The position numbers were made by a program, and so were the translations under genes. The notes under the pieces are model-generated. The model saw nothing but the letters and a program-made list of their open reading frames with translations, searched no databases and was not told where the DNA came from. A DNA stretch of 64,000 bases from Limimaricola pyoseonensis (GTDB taxonomy: Bacteria > Pseudomonadota > Alphaproteobacteria > Rhodobacterales > Rhodobacteraceae): NCBI RefSeq assembly GCF_900102015.1, contig NZ_FNAT01000002.1, positions 698,881 through 762,880 on the forward strand. Reading direction: 5' to 3'. Below are positions 17,395 to 27,516 of this stretch, in pieces; position 1 is the stretch's first letter, and the number at the start of each line of letters is the position of its first letter.

Positions 17395-18503
17395 TGGCGG
17401 AGGGGCGCCTTCTCGTCATCGCCGCCGGCGGCACCGGCGGGCACATGTTCCCGGCGCAGGCGCTGGCCGAGCTGATGCTGACCCGCGGCTGGCGGGTCAA
17501 GCTCTCCACCGATGCGCGCGGCGCGCGCTACACGCAGGGCTTCCCGCGCGAGGTCGAGATCGAGCAGGTCGGCGCCGGCACTTTCGCCCGCGGCGGGCTC
17601 ACCGACAAGGCGCTGGCGCCGCTGCGGATCGGCGGCGGCGTGACCGCGGCGCTGGCACGGATGCTGCGCGACCGGCCGGCGGCGGTGGTGGGCTTCGGCG
17701 GCTACCCCTCGATCCCGGCGCTGGCGGCGGCGACGCTGCTGGGCCTGCCGCGGATGCTGCACGAACAGAACGGCGTGCTGGGCCGGGTCAACGCGCTGTT
17801 CGCCAAGCGCGTCGACGCCGTGGCCTGCGGCACCTGGCCGACCGAGCTGCCCGCGGGCGTCGAGGCGGTGCACACCGGCAACCCGGTGCGCCGCGCCGTG
17901 CTCGACCGCGCCGGCGCCGCCTACATCCCGCCCGGCGACTACCCGATGTCGGTGCTGGTGATCGGCGGCAGCCAGGGTGCGCGGATCCTGTCGGACGTGG
18001 TGCCGCCCGCCATCGCCAACTTGCCGCCCGAGCTGCGCCGCCTGGTGCGGGTCAGCCATCAGGCGCGCGAGGAGGACGTGCAGCGGGTCTCGACCTACTA
18101 CGCGGACGAGGGCATCGACGCCGAGGTGCAGACCTTCTTCACCGACCTGCCGACGCGGATGAGCGAGGCGCAGCTGGTGATCGCCCGCTCCGGCGCCTCG
18201 ACCGTGGCCGATCTGAGCGTGATCGGCCGGCCCTCGATCCTGGTGCCGCTGGCGATCGCGATCCGCGACGAGCAGACCGCGAACGCGCGGGGGCTTGTCG
18301 AAGCCGGCGCGGCGATCATGTTCCCTGAAAGACGATTCCACGTCGACGCGCTGTCCGAGAAGATCGCCCTCGTGCTGGGCAACGGGCAGGGCGCGATGCA
18401 GATGGCGCAGGCGGCCCGCCGCACCGGGATTCCCGACGCGGCGGAGCGGCTGGCCGGCCTGGTGGAGCAACTGGCGGACGGACAAAAGGAACAACCAAGC
18501 TGA
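17394..18503 (+). CDS. murG: Lipid II synthase MurG
   Basis: 369 residues. The GT-B glycosyltransferase signature [17 protein letters not shown] is at the N-terminus and the membrane-facing segment [14 protein letters not shown] follows. The UDP-GlcNAc site has [10 protein letters not shown] and [23 protein letters not shown]. It adds GlcNAc to lipid I on the cytoplasmic face of the membrane. The ATG overlaps the ftsW stop by one base, and the stop abuts murC, so translation is coupled on both sides. Confidence 0.98.
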   Translation: MAEGRLLVIAAGGTGGHMFPAQALAELMLTRGWRVKLSTDARGARYTQGFPREVEIEQVGAGTFARGGLTDKALAPLRIGGGVTAALARMLRDRPAAVVGFGGYPSIPALAAATLLGLPRMLHEQNGVLGRVNALFAKRVDAVACGTWPTELPAGVEAVHTGNPVRRAVLDRAGAAYIPPGDYPMSVLVIGGSQGARILSDVVPPAIANLPPELRRLVRVSHQAREEDVQRVSTYYADEGIDAEVQTFFTDLPTRMSEAQLVIARSGASTVADLSVIGRPSILVPLAIAIRDEQTANARGLVEAGAAIMFPERRFHVDALSEKIALVLGNGQGAMQMAQAARRTGIPDAAERLAGLVEQLADGQKEQPS

Positions 18504-18520
18504 TGGACGGGACCGGGGCC

Positions 18521-19924
18521 ATGAACGCAGCGACCAAACTGCCGCTCGATGTCGGGCCGATCCACTTCGTGGGGATCGGCGGTATCGGCATGTCGGGGAT
18601 CGCCGAGGTGCTTCTGAACCAGGGCTACACGGTCCAGGGTTCGGATCTGAAGGCCTCGAAGATCACCAAGCGGCTCGAACAGCTCGGCGCGCGGGTGTTC
18701 GTCGGGCAGAGCGGCGAGAACCTCGACGGCGCCGCGGTGGTGGTGATCTCCTCGGCGATCAAGCCGGGCAACCCCGAGCTCGACGAGGCGCGCAGGCGCG
18801 GCCTGCCGGTGGTGCGCCGGGCCGAGATGCTGGCCGAGCTGATGCGGCTGCGCTCCAACGTCGCCGTCGGCGGCACCCACGGCAAGACCACCACCACCAC
18901 CATGGTCGCGACGCTGCTCGACGCCGGCCGCTTCGACCCGACCGTGGTCAATGGCGGCATCATCCACGCCTATGGCTCGAACGCCCGGATGGGGCAGGGC
19001 GAGTGGATGGTGGTCGAGGCCGACGAGAGCGACGGCACCTTCAACCGCCTGCCCGCGACCATCGCCATCGTCACCAACATCGACCCCGAGCACATGGATC
19101 ACTGGGGCTCGATCGAGGGGCTGCGGCAGGGCTTCCTCGACTTCGTGTCGAACATCCCCTTCTACGGCCTCGCCGTGTGCTGCACCGACCACCCGGAGGT
19201 GCAGGCGCTGGTCGGCCGGATCACCGACCGCCGGGTCGTGACCTTCGGCTTCAACGCCCAGGCCGACGTGCGGGCCGCGAACCTGCACTACAAGGCGGGC
19301 GTGGCGCATTTCGACATCGTGCTCAGGGCCGAGGACGCGGTGATCGAGGGCTGCAGCCTGCCGATGCCGGGCGACCACAACGTGTCGAACGCGCTCGCCG
19401 CGGTGGCGGTGGCCCGCCATCTGGGCATGAAGCGCGACGAGATCCGCGCCGCGCTGGCCGCCTTCGGCGGCGTGAACCGCCGCTTCACCAAGGTGGGCGA
19501 ATGGAACGGCGTCCCGGTGATCGACGATTACGGCCACCACCCGGTCGAGATCGCCGCCGTGCTGCGCGCCGCGCGCCAGGCCAGCGAGGGGCGGGTGATC
19601 GCGGTGCACCAGCCGCACCGCTATTCGCGGCTGTCCTCGCTGTTCGAGGATTTCTGCACCTGCTTCAACGACGCCGACGTGGTCGGCATCGCCGATGTCT
19701 ACGCCGCGGGCGAGGCGCCGATCGAGGGGGCCTCGCGCGACGATCTCGTCGCCGGGCTGATCCGGCACGGCCACCGCCAGGCCCATGCCATCGGCTCCGA
19801 GGAGGCACTGGCCCGGCTGGTGCGCGAAGAGGCCCGGCCCGGCGACATCGTGGTCTGCCTCGGCGCCGGCACGATCAGCACCTGGGCGCAGGCGCTGCCG
19901 GCCAACCTGGAGGCCGGGGCGTGA
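18521..19924 (+). CDS. murC: UDP-N-acetylmuramate:L-alanine ligase MurC
   Basis: 467 residues from ATG 18521 ([26 protein letters not shown]), the start that matches relatives. An ATG at 18503 overlapping the murG stop is in frame and would add six residues. The nucleotide loop is [12 protein letters not shown], and the aspartate/glutamate set [13 protein letters not shown] and the C-terminal [14 protein letters not shown] are typical of MurC. It catalyses the first amino-acid addition to UDP-MurNAc. The stop overlaps the DUF2484 start (GTGA). Confidence 0.98.
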   Translation: MNAATKLPLDVGPIHFVGIGGIGMSGIAEVLLNQGYTVQGSDLKASKITKRLEQLGARVFVGQSGENLDGAAVVVISSAIKPGNPELDEARRRGLPVVRRAEMLAELMRLRSNVAVGGTHGKTTTTTMVATLLDAGRFDPTVVNGGIIHAYGSNARMGQGEWMVVEADESDGTFNRLPATIAIVTNIDPEHMDHWGSIEGLRQGFLDFVSNIPFYGLAVCCTDHPEVQALVGRITDRRVVTFGFNAQADVRAANLHYKAGVAHFDIVLRAEDAVIEGCSLPMPGDHNVSNALAAVAVARHLGMKRDEIRAALAAFGGVNRRFTKVGEWNGVPVIDDYGHHPVEIAAVLRAARQASEGRVIAVHQPHRYSRLSSLFEDFCTCFNDADVVGIADVYAAGEAPIEGASRDDLVAGLIRHGHRQAHAIGSEEALARLVREEARPGDIVVCLGAGTISTWAQALPANLEAGA

Positions 19925-20181
19925 GCGGCGTCGACGTGCTGCCGCTGGCCGCGGCCTGCCTTTGGCTGATCGCGGCGAACCTCGCCGCGATGCTGCCGGC
20001 GCGCGGCCGCTGCAGCCTGCGCTGCGTGGCGCTGATGTTCACCGGCGTGCCGCTGCTGGGGTGGGCGACCTTCTCGCTCGGCCCGGTCGCCGGCGTGCTG
20101 CTGCTGGCGGCGGGCGCCACCTTGCTGCGCGAGCAGCTGGTCCGGGCGGCGCAGCCCTTCGACGACCGGTCCCCGGAGTGA
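19921..20181 (+). CDS. DUF2484 family small membrane protein
   Basis: 86 residues from a GTG that overlaps the murC stop. There are two or three hydrophobic helices ([20 protein letters not shown] and [31 protein letters not shown]) separated by RGRCSLRC. I recognise this as the DUF2484 protein found between murC and murB in Rhodobacteraceae. Its function is unknown; tight packing in the cluster suggests an envelope or division role in this lineage. murB begins 4 nt after its stop. Confidence 0.85.
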   Translation: MSGVDVLPLAAACLWLIAANLAAMLPARGRCSLRCVALMFTGVPLLGWATFSLGPVAGVLLLAAGATLLREQLVRAAQPFDDRSPE

Positions 20182-20185
20182 CGCG

Positions 20186-21118
20186 ATGACGGATCTGGCC
20201 TTGCCCGAGGTGCGCGGCCGCCTGATGCGGGACAAGCCGCTGGCAGACCTGACCTGGCTCAGGGTCGGCGGGCCGGCCGACTGGCTGTTCCAGCCCGCCG
20301 ACCGCGAGGATCTCGCGAGCTTCCTGCGCGATCTCGACCCGGCCGTGCCGGTCTTCCCGATGGGCGTCGGCTCGAACCTGATCGTGCGCGACGGCGGCGT
20401 GCGCGGCGTGGTGATCCGGCTCGGCCGCGGCTTCAACGGCATCGAGATCGGCGCTGACGGCACGGTCACGGCCGGCGCCGCGGCGCTCGACGCGCATGTC
20501 GCGCGCAAGGCGGCGCAGGCCGGGCGCGACCTCACTTTCCTGCGCACCATTCCCGGCGCCATCGGCGGGGCGGTGCGGATGAACGCCGGCTGCTACGGGA
20601 CATATGTGGCCGACGCGCTGCGCGAGATCACCGTGATCCATCGCGACGGCCGCACCGAGACGCTGCCCGCCGCCGCGCTGGAGCTGGCCTACCGCTCGAG
20701 CCGCCTGCCCGAGGGCGCGGTGATCGTCGAGGCGGTGTTCGACGCGCCCGAAGGCGAGGCGGCAGCGCTCGAGGCGCGCATGGCCGACCAGATCGCCCGG
20801 CGCGACGACAGCCAGCCGACCAAGGACCGCACCGCCGGCTCCACCTTCCGCAACCCGGCGGGATTCTCCTCCACCGGGCAGTCGGACGACACGCATGAGT
20901 TGAAGGCGTGGAAGGTGATCGAGGATGCCGGCCTGCGCGGTGCACGTTTCGGCGGCGCGGTGATGAACGAGAAGCACCCGAATTTCCTCACCAATTCCGG
21001 AAATGCCACCGCCGCCGAGCTGGAAGAGCTGGGCGAGCGGGTCCGGAAAAGGGTTTACGAGCATTCGGGGCTGACGCTAGAGTGGGAAATCATGCGGGTC
21101 GGCGCGCCGTCCGCCTGA
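20186..21118 (+). CDS. murB: UDP-N-acetylenolpyruvoylglucosamine reductase MurB
   Basis: 310 residues. FAD-binding motifs [20 protein letters not shown] and [21 protein letters not shown] are present, followed by YRSSRLP and the active-site region [10 protein letters not shown] with the catalytic serine. The C-terminus [27 protein letters not shown] is of the usual form. The enzyme makes UDP-MurNAc with NADPH in the cytoplasm. It follows DUF2484 by 4 nt. Confidence 0.98.
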   Translation: MTDLALPEVRGRLMRDKPLADLTWLRVGGPADWLFQPADREDLASFLRDLDPAVPVFPMGVGSNLIVRDGGVRGVVIRLGRGFNGIEIGADGTVTAGAAALDAHVARKAAQAGRDLTFLRTIPGAIGGAVRMNAGCYGTYVADALREITVIHRDGRTETLPAAALELAYRSSRLPEGAVIVEAVFDAPEGEAAALEARMADQIARRDDSQPTKDRTAGSTFRNPAGFSSTGQSDDTHELKAWKVIEDAGLRGARFGGAVMNEKHPNFLTNSGNATAAELEELGERVRKRVYEHSGLTLEWEIMRVGAPSA

Positions 21119-21135
21119 CAAGCGAACAAGACGAT

Positions 21136-21164
21136 CCCCGATAACGGGGGTGGCCCGAAGGGCC
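21136..21164. other. Two small GC hairpins between murB and ddl
   Basis: CCCCG/CGGGG with loop ATAA (21136-21149) and GGCCC/GGGCC with loop GAA (21152-21164). No T-run follows, so they are unlikely terminators; they may stabilise or partition the mRNA. Confidence 0.35.
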
Positions 21165-21214
21165 GAAGCAATATGACGCGCCGACACGCGGCGCGCGAAT
21201 GGGGCAGTCTGGGA

Positions 21215-22129
21215 ATGTCGAGCGGGACACATCCCAAGGTCGTCGTGTTGATGGGCGGACCCTCGGCGGAGCGCGAGGTCTCGCTGTCCTCCGGGCGCGA
21301 ATGCGCGGCGGCCTTGCGGCAGGCGGGATACGAAGTGATCGAGGTCGATGCCGGCCTCGACCTGACCGCGCAACTCCAGGCCCATGCCCCCGACGTCGTC
21401 TTCAACGCCCTGCATGGCCGGCGCGGCGAGGATGGCTGCGTGCAGGGCCTGCTCGAATGGCTGCGCATCCCCTACACCCATTCCGGCGTGCTGGCCTCGG
21501 CGCTCGCCATGGACAAGGAGGCCTCGAAGGCCGTGTTCCGCGCCGCCGGCCTGCCGGTGGCCGAGAGCCGGCTGGCCTCGAAGGCCGAGGTGATGGCCGC
21601 GCATGTCATGGCGCCGCCCTATGTGGTGAAGCCCAACAACGAGGGCTCGAGCGTCGGCATCTACATCGTGCCCGAGGGCGCGAACCAGCCGCCGCAGCTG
21701 TCTCAGGACATGCCCGAGACCGTGATGGTCGAAAGCTACCTGCCGGGGCGCGAGCTCACCACCACGGTGATGGGCGACCGCGCCCTGACCGTGACCGACA
21801 TCGTCACCGACGGCTGGTACGACTACGACGCCAAGTACAAGGCGGGCGGCTCGCGCCACGTGGTGCCCGCCGACCTGCCGGCCGAGGTCTTCGAGGCCTG
21901 CCTCGACTACGCGCTGCGCGCGCACCGCGCGCTGGGCTGCCGCGGCCTCAGCCGCACCGATTTCCGCTGGGACGAGAACAAGGGCGCGGCCGGTCTGGTG
22001 CTGCTCGAGACCAACACCCAGCCCGGCATGACGCCCACCTCGCTCGCGCCCGAGCAGGCGGCGAGCCTCGGCATCGACTTCCCGGCGCTGTGCCGCTGGC
22101 TGGTGGAGGACGCGTCATGCGATCGCTGA
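21215..22129 (+). CDS. ddl: D-alanine:D-alanine ligase
   Basis: 304 residues from ATG 21215 ([27 protein letters not shown]), which fits family starts; an ATG at 21173 is in frame but adds 14 atypical residues. This is an ATP-grasp ligase: the N-terminal glycine-rich loop [16 protein letters not shown], then [35 protein letters not shown] and the C-terminal [13 protein letters not shown] are diagnostic of Ddl. It supplies D-Ala-D-Ala to MurF. The end overlaps ftsQ by 13 nt. Confidence 0.97.
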   Translation: MSSGTHPKVVVLMGGPSAEREVSLSSGRECAAALRQAGYEVIEVDAGLDLTAQLQAHAPDVVFNALHGRRGEDGCVQGLLEWLRIPYTHSGVLASALAMDKEASKAVFRAAGLPVAESRLASKAEVMAAHVMAPPYVVKPNNEGSSVGIYIVPEGANQPPQLSQDMPETVMVESYLPGRELTTTVMGDRALTVTDIVTDGWYDYDAKYKAGGSRHVVPADLPAEVFEACLDYALRAHRALGCRGLSRTDFRWDENKGAAGLVLLETNTQPGMTPTSLAPEQAASLGIDFPALCRWLVEDASCDR

Positions 22130-23007
22130 CCGGCCTCTTCCGGCGCGAGCCGCAATACGGCATGCGCCGCGATCCCGCGCCGACGCGCTGGGGCTATCGC
22201 TACCAGCGCCTGATGCTCACGCCGCTGTTCCGCATCGGGGTCCGCTTCGGCCTGCCGGTGCTGCTGGTGGCCGGCGGGCTCGGCCTGTGGTTCGTGCAGG
22301 AGGACAACCGCAAGGCCTTCGCCGCGCAGTACGAGCGGCTGCGCGGCATGATCGAGCAGCGCCCCGAATTCATGGTCGGCGCGGTTGAGATCGAGGGCGC
22401 CGACCCGGCGCTCGCCGCCGCGATCCAGCGCTTCCTGCCCGAGCGGATGCCGATCTCCTCCTTCGATCTCGACCTGGTCGAGATCCGGGCGCGCATCCGC
22501 GAGCTGACCGCCGTGGCCGATGCCACGGTGCGGGTCCGGCCGGGCGGGGTGCTCGACATCGCCGTCACGCAGCGGGTGCCGGTGGCGGTCTGGCGTCATG
22601 TCGACGGGCTGCGGCTGGTGGATGCCGAGGGGGTGATGACCGGGATGATCCCGCAGCGCTCGGCCCGGGCCGAGCTGCCGCTGATCGCCGGCGACGGCGC
22701 GCGCGAGAAGATCGGCGAGGCGCTGGCGCTGTTCGCCGCGGCCGAGCCGGTCTCCGACCGGCTGCGCGGGCTGGTGCGGATGGGCGAGCGGCGCTGGGAC
22801 CTGGTGCTCGACCGCGGCCAGCGCATCCTGCTGCCGGCCGAGAACCCGGTGGCGGCGCTGGAGCGCGTCATGGCGCTCGACGCCGCGCAGGACATGCTGG
22901 CCCGCGACATCGTCGCGGTGGATGTGAGGAACGAGGATCGGCCGACCATAAGGCTGACCGAGCAGGCCCTGATGCGTCTTCGGCGCGTCAGCGAGAACAA
23001 CAACTAG
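22117..23007 (+). CDS. ftsQ: Cell division protein FtsQ
   Basis: 296 residues. A ~37-residue cytoplasmic tail is followed by one membrane span ([17 protein letters not shown]). The POTRA domain begins at [43 protein letters not shown], and the beta domain contains [21 protein letters not shown]. It is the bitopic hub of the divisome, bridging early and late division proteins with FtsL and FtsB. The start lies inside the end of ddl, and ftsA follows after 22 nt. Confidence 0.97.
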   Translation: MRSLTGLFRREPQYGMRRDPAPTRWGYRYQRLMLTPLFRIGVRFGLPVLLVAGGLGLWFVQEDNRKAFAAQYERLRGMIEQRPEFMVGAVEIEGADPALAAAIQRFLPERMPISSFDLDLVEIRARIRELTAVADATVRVRPGGVLDIAVTQRVPVAVWRHVDGLRLVDAEGVMTGMIPQRSARAELPLIAGDGAREKIGEALALFAAAEPVSDRLRGLVRMGERRWDLVLDRGQRILLPAENPVAALERVMALDAAQDMLARDIVAVDVRNEDRPTIRLTEQALMRLRRVSENNN

Positions 23008-23029
23008 GGACAGTGTAGCGGGGACGAAG

Positions 23030-24358
23030 ATGGGGCAGCTCTACCAGACCCAGCGCGCGATGCGGAACATGCGCAAGGCGGCCATGCAGCGCGGGGTGAT
23101 CGCGATCCTCGATGTCGGCACGTCCAAGATCGCCTGTCTGGTGCTGCGCTTCGACGGCGACATGCCGGCGCCCGAGGGCATCGGCTCGATGGCCGGCCAG
23201 TCCTCCTTCCGGATCATCGGCGCCGCCACCACCCGCTCGCGCGGGGTCTCCTTCGGCGAGGTCTCGGCCATGGCCGAGACCGAGCGCGCGATCCGCACCG
23301 CGGTGCAGGCGGCGCAGAAGATGGCCGGGGTCCGGGTCGACCACGTGATCGCCACGCTCTCGGGCGCGCGGCCGCGCAGCTACGGGCTCGACGGCGAGGT
23401 CGAGGTCGAGGCCGGGCAGGTGACCGACGGCGACATCGGTCGGGTGCTCGCGGCCTGCGAGGTGCCCGATTACGGCGATGGCCGCGAGGTGCTGCACGCC
23501 CAGCCGGTGAACTTCGCGCTCGACCATCGCTCCGGCCTCGCCGATCCGCGCGGCCAGATCGGCCAGCGGCTGACCACCGACATGCACCTGCTGACGGTCG
23601 ATGCCACGGCGATCGAGAACCTGCTCTACTGCATCAAGCGCTGCGACCTCGAGGTCGCGGGGCTGGCGTCCTCGGCCTATGTCTCGGGCATCTCCTCGCT
23701 GGTCGAGGACGAGCAGGAGCTGGGCGCCGCCTGCATCGACATGGGCGGCGGCTCGACCGGCATCTCGGTCTTCATCCGCAAGCACATGATCTATGCCGAT
23801 TCGGTGCGCATGGGCGGCGATCACGTCACCTCCGACATCTCGATGGGCCTGCAGGTGCCGATGGCCACCGCCGAGCGGATCAAGACCTTCTACGGCGGCG
23901 TCGTCGCCACCGGCATGGACGACCGCGAGATGATCGAGATCGGCGGCGACACTGGCGACTGGGAGCATGACCGCCGCACCGTCAGCCGGGCCGAGCTGAT
24001 CGGCATCATGCGCCCGCGGGTCGAGGAGATCCTCGAGGAGGTGCGCCAGCGGCTCGACGCGGCCGGCTTCGAGCACCTGCCGAGCCAGCAGATCGTGCTG
24101 ACCGGCGGCGGCAGCCAGATCCCCGGCCTCGACGGTCTGGCCACGCGCATCCTCGGCCAGCAGGTGCGGCTGGGCCGCCCGCTCAGGGTGCAGGGCCTGC
24201 CGCAGGCCGCGACGGGGCCGGCCTTCGCCGGCGCCGTGGGGCTGTGCCTCTTCGCCGCCCATCCGCAGGACGAGTGGTGGGACTTCGACGTGCCGGCCGA
24301 ACGCTACCCGGCGCGGTCGCTCAAACGGGCCATAAAATGGCTCAAGGACAACTGGTGA
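23030..24358 (+). CDS. ftsA: Cell division protein FtsA
   Basis: 442 residues of the actin-like ATPase FtsA. The phosphate-1 loop is IAILDVGTSKIACLVLRF; AACIDMGGGSTGISVFI and the adenosine motif IVLTGGGSQIPGL complete the nucleotide site, with the 1C domain in between. The last residues (SLKRAIKWLKDNW) form the amphipathic membrane-targeting helix that tethers FtsZ. The N-terminus has a ~20-residue basic extension before the fold (MGQLYQTQRAMRNMRKAAMQ). Confidence 0.98.
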   Translation: MGQLYQTQRAMRNMRKAAMQRGVIAILDVGTSKIACLVLRFDGDMPAPEGIGSMAGQSSFRIIGAATTRSRGVSFGEVSAMAETERAIRTAVQAAQKMAGVRVDHVIATLSGARPRSYGLDGEVEVEAGQVTDGDIGRVLAACEVPDYGDGREVLHAQPVNFALDHRSGLADPRGQIGQRLTTDMHLLTVDATAIENLLYCIKRCDLEVAGLASSAYVSGISSLVEDEQELGAACIDMGGGSTGISVFIRKHMIYADSVRMGGDHVTSDISMGLQVPMATAERIKTFYGGVVATGMDDREMIEIGGDTGDWEHDRRTVSRAELIGIMRPRVEEILEEVRQRLDAAGFEHLPSQQIVLTGGGSQIPGLDGLATRILGQQVRLGRPLRVQGLPQAATGPAFAGAVGLCLFAAHPQDEWWDFDVPAERYPARSLKRAIKWLKDNW

Positions 24359-24533
24359 TACGCGGGAACCTGCCGAACGCCACGGCAGCCGCGGATTCTC
24401 GGTCGAAAACGCGGCGAAAATAAGTAGAAACCCCCGAGTTTCCCCGTGACGATGCGCCGGCGCGCAGATAGTTTGGCCGGACAGTGGCAGACAAGCCCGG
24501 CGGGACGGGCCAGATTCAGGACAGGCGGACAGC
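24359..24533 (+). promoter_or_regulatory. ftsA-ftsZ spacer, probable ftsZ promoter region
   Basis: 175 nt, the largest plus-strand gap in this part of the cluster. It holds two GANTC sites (GATTC at 24394-24398 and 24513-24517) and an AT-richer stretch around 24405-24435. In Caulobacter, ftsZ transcription responds to CcrM methylation of GANTC; a similar link here is a guess. I could not assign -35/-10 boxes. Confidence 0.45.
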
Positions 24534-26252
24534 ATGGCACTCAACCTCTCTCTGCCGGGGCATGAAGACCTCAAGCCCCGGATCACGGTCTTCGGCGTCG
24601 GCGGCGCTGGCGGAAACGCGGTCAACAACATGATCGAGAAGGAACTCGACGGGGTCGAGTTCGTGGTCGCCAACACCGACGCGCAGGCGCTGCAGCAGTC
24701 GCGCGCGCAGGCGAAGATCCAGATGGGGGTGAAGGTCACCGAGGGTCTCGGCGCGGGCGCCCGCGCCACCGTCGGCGCCGCCGCGGCCGAGGAATCGATC
24801 GAGGAGATCGTCGATCACCTCGCCGGCGCGCACATGTGCTTCATCACCGCCGGCATGGGCGGCGGCACCGGCACCGGCGCCGCGCCGATCATCGCCCAGG
24901 CCGCGCGCGAGCTCGGCGTGCTGACCGTCGGCGTCGTCACCAAGCCCTTCCAGTTCGAGGGCGCCAAGCGGATGAAGCAGGCCGAGGCCGGCGTCGAGGC
25001 GCTGCAGAAGGTGGTCGACACGCTGATCATCATCCCCAACCAGAACCTGTTCCGGCTGGCCAACGAGAACACCACCTTCACCGAGGCCTTCGCGCTGGCC
25101 GACGACGTGCTCTACCAGGGCGTCAAGGGCGTGACCGACCTGATGGTGCGGCCGGGCCTGATCAACCTCGACTTCGCCGACGTGCGCGCGGTGATGGACG
25201 AGATGGGCAAGGCGATGATGGGCACCGGCGAGGCCGATGGTGAGGATCGCGCCGTGCAGGCGGCCGAGAAGGCGATAGCGAACCCGCTTCTCGACGAGAT
25301 CAGCCTCGAGGGCGCGCGCGGCGTGCTCATCAACATCACCGGCGGCTACGACCTCACCCTGTTCGAGCTGGACGAGGCGGCGAACAAGATCCGCGAGAAG
25401 GTCGACCCGGAAGCCAACATCATCGTCGGCTCGACCCTCGACACCGGCATGGAAGGCCGGATGCGCGTCTCCGTCGTCGCCACCGGCATCGACGCGCTGG
25501 TCAAGCAGGAGGACACCCCGCTGCCGCGCCGTTCGATGAGCGAGCCGCTGCGCGAGCGCACCTCGATCGAGGAGCACAAGCCCGCGCCGCAGCAGCAGCG
25601 CCCGGCGCCGACCCAGCAGCCCGCCGCCCGCGCGCCCTCGCGCGAGGCGCCGCGCCAGCAGCAGCCGGCGCAGCGCGCGCCCGAGCCGCAGGCCTACGAG
25701 GAAGAGGACGAGTTCCGCCAGGGCTTCGACACCCGCCGCACCCCGCGCGAGGAGCCGGTCCAGCAGCGCAGCGACGACCTGCCGCCGCCGGCCTACACCC
25801 CGCGCCGCGAGCCGCAGCAGGAGGAAGCCGCGCCCGAGAGCTTCGTCGCCCCGCGTGGCCAGGCCGGCCAGTCGGGCCAGTCGGGCAGCAGCAACCCCGA
25901 GGCGCTGGCGCGCCTGCGCGCCGCGGCCCAGGCCCAGAACCGCGCTGCCGAGCGTCAGGAAGCGCCGCGCGCGCCGGCCGCCCCGGCCCGCGGTCAGGCC
26001 GCCTCCGAGGCCGAGCGCCAGCCGCGCTTCGGCATCAACTCGCTGATCAACCGCATGACCGGGCAGGGCGAGGCGCCGCAGGGCGGCCAGCGGGCCCAGT
26101 CGCCGCAGCCGGCGCAACAGCCGGCGCCGCGGCCGCAGCCGCAGCAGCAGCCCGTGCAGCGCCAGGCGCCGAGCTGGCAGGATGACGGCGAGACCGATCC
26201 CGAGCAGGAGCGCATCGAGATCCCGGCCTTCCTGCGCCGCCAGGCGAACTGA
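24534..26252 (+). CDS. ftsZ: Cell division GTPase FtsZ
   Basis: 572 residues. The tubulin-like GTPase core covers about 1-320, with the signature GGGTGTG at 109-115 and the T7 loop region [13 protein letters not shown]. The core is followed by an unusually long, low-complexity linker (~325-555) rich in Pro, Gln, Arg, Ala and Glu. The conserved tail [12 protein letters not shown], which binds FtsA and other partners, ends the protein. It polymerises into the Z ring at midcell. The linker is much longer than the ~50 residues of E. coli FtsZ, as is usual in alphaproteobacteria. Confidence 0.98.
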   Translation: MALNLSLPGHEDLKPRITVFGVGGAGGNAVNNMIEKELDGVEFVVANTDAQALQQSRAQAKIQMGVKVTEGLGAGARATVGAAAAEESIEEIVDHLAGAHMCFITAGMGGGTGTGAAPIIAQAARELGVLTVGVVTKPFQFEGAKRMKQAEAGVEALQKVVDTLIIIPNQNLFRLANENTTFTEAFALADDVLYQGVKGVTDLMVRPGLINLDFADVRAVMDEMGKAMMGTGEADGEDRAVQAAEKAIANPLLDEISLEGARGVLINITGGYDLTLFELDEAANKIREKVDPEANIIVGSTLDTGMEGRMRVSVVATGIDALVKQEDTPLPRRSMSEPLRERTSIEEHKPAPQQQRPAPTQQPAARAPSREAPRQQQPAQRAPEPQAYEEEDEFRQGFDTRRTPREEPVQQRSDDLPPPAYTPRREPQQEEAAPESFVAPRGQAGQSGQSGSSNPEALARLRAAAQAQNRAAERQEAPRAPAAPARGQAASEAERQPRFGINSLINRMTGQGEAPQGGQRAQSPQPAQQPAPRPQPQQQPVQRQAPSWQDDGETDPEQERIEIPAFLRRQAN

Positions 26253-26270
26253 TCCCGCGACGTCGGGACG

Positions 26271-26304
26271 CGACGGGGCCGCCCTTCGGGGCGGCCCCTC
26301 GTCG
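26271..26304 (+). terminator. Terminator-like hairpin after ftsZ
   Basis: A 10-bp all-GC stem, 26275-26284 with 26289-26298, closed by a TTCG tetraloop and extendable by CGAC/GTCG. It lies 22 nt after the ftsZ stop. The tail TCGTCGTTCGG is poor in T, so termination may be partial. Confidence 0.6.
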
Positions 26305-26441
26305 TTCGGGGCGGCGAAAAATCGCCCATGCGGAGCCCGCGCCACATGTTACATGCTGTCGCAAAGAGTGAATTGTGACCGACTGACCAAGCGCTTAGGT
26401 CAGGCTCCAAGAAATCCGGAACGGATAACGGACTCGGGCAC

Positions 26442-27368
26442 GTGCAGACCACGCTACTCAGACAGGTCGGGTTTACCGGCACAGGGCTCCATTCGGGGCG
26501 GCCGGTGCGCATGACCGTGAAACCGGCGCCGGCCGGGCATGGCGTCGTGTTCCGCCGCGGCGACGTGATCGGCCTCGACCCGGTCGTGCCGGCGCTGTGG
26601 GACCATGTCCGCGTCTCGCCGCTCAACACCCGTCTCGTCAACGCCGACGGCGTCACCGTCTCGACCATCGAGCATCTGATGGCGGCGCTGGCGGGCTGCG
26701 GCATCCACAACGCGCGGGTCGAGATCGACGGCCCCGAAGTGCCGATCCTCGACGGCAGCTCGGCCGGCTTCGCACGGGCGCTGCTCGAGGCGGGGCTGCG
26801 CCGGCTCGACGCGCCGCTCTACGCGATCGAGGTGCTGCGCCCGGTCGAGGCGGTCGAGGGCGCCGCCGCGGCGCGGCTGCTGCCGCGCGAGGCGGGCGGG
26901 CTCGAGATCGATTTCGAGATCGACTTCCCCGACGCCGCGATCGGCCATCAGCGCCGCGTGCTCGACATGGCCAACGGCGCTTTCCTGCGCGAGCTGTGCG
27001 ACAGCCGGACCTTCTGCCGGCTTTCCGACGTCGAGGCGATGCAGTCGCAGGGGCTGGCGCTGGGCGGCACCTACGAGAACGCCGTCGTCGTCGACGGGGC
27101 GCAGGTGCTCAGCCCGGGCGGGCTGCGCCATGCCGACGAGGCGGTGCGCCACAAGATGCTCGACGCGGTGGGCGACCTCGCCACCGCCGGCGCGCCGATC
27201 ATCGGCCGCTACGAGGGGCGCCGCGCGGGCCATGCCATGACCAACCACCTGCTCCGGGCGCTGTTCGCCGCGCCGGAGGCCTGGCGTTGGGTCGAGGTCG
27301 ATGCCGACCTCGCCACCACTCTGCCGGGCAGCCGGCTGAAGCCGGCCGACCTCGCCGCGGTGGCCTGA
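26442..27368 (+). CDS. lpxC: UDP-3-O-acyl-N-acetylglucosamine deacetylase LpxC
   Basis: 308 residues from a GTG (MQTTLLRQVGFTGTGLHSGRPVRM is the standard LpxC start). Zinc ligands lie in STIEHLMAALAGCGI and RHKMLDAVGDLATAG; FELIDFP-like segments and GHAMTNHLLRAL fit the family. It performs the committed step of lipid A synthesis in the cytoplasm. It follows ftsZ by ~190 nt with a hairpin between, so it may have its own promoter. bamD lies downstream. Confidence 0.98.
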   Translation: MQTTLLRQVGFTGTGLHSGRPVRMTVKPAPAGHGVVFRRGDVIGLDPVVPALWDHVRVSPLNTRLVNADGVTVSTIEHLMAALAGCGIHNARVEIDGPEVPILDGSSAGFARALLEAGLRRLDAPLYAIEVLRPVEAVEGAAAARLLPREAGGLEIDFEIDFPDAAIGHQRRVLDMANGAFLRELCDSRTFCRLSDVEAMQSQGLALGGTYENAVVVDGAQVLSPGGLRHADEAVRHKMLDAVGDLATAGAPIIGRYEGRRAGHAMTNHLLRALFAAPEAWRWVEVDADLATTLPGSRLKPADLAAVA

Positions 27369-27516
27369 CGCCGCGCCCGGGCCGGACGGGAAAAGCCGTT
27401 TTGCCCCCGATTTTTTCGTGCTAGACCCGGTGCCGGACGGTCCCCCTGACGGGGGGTGGATAACGGGGCGGCGATCCCGGGATGGGCAGATGACCGACAG
27501 GATTCAGGGCGGGCGC

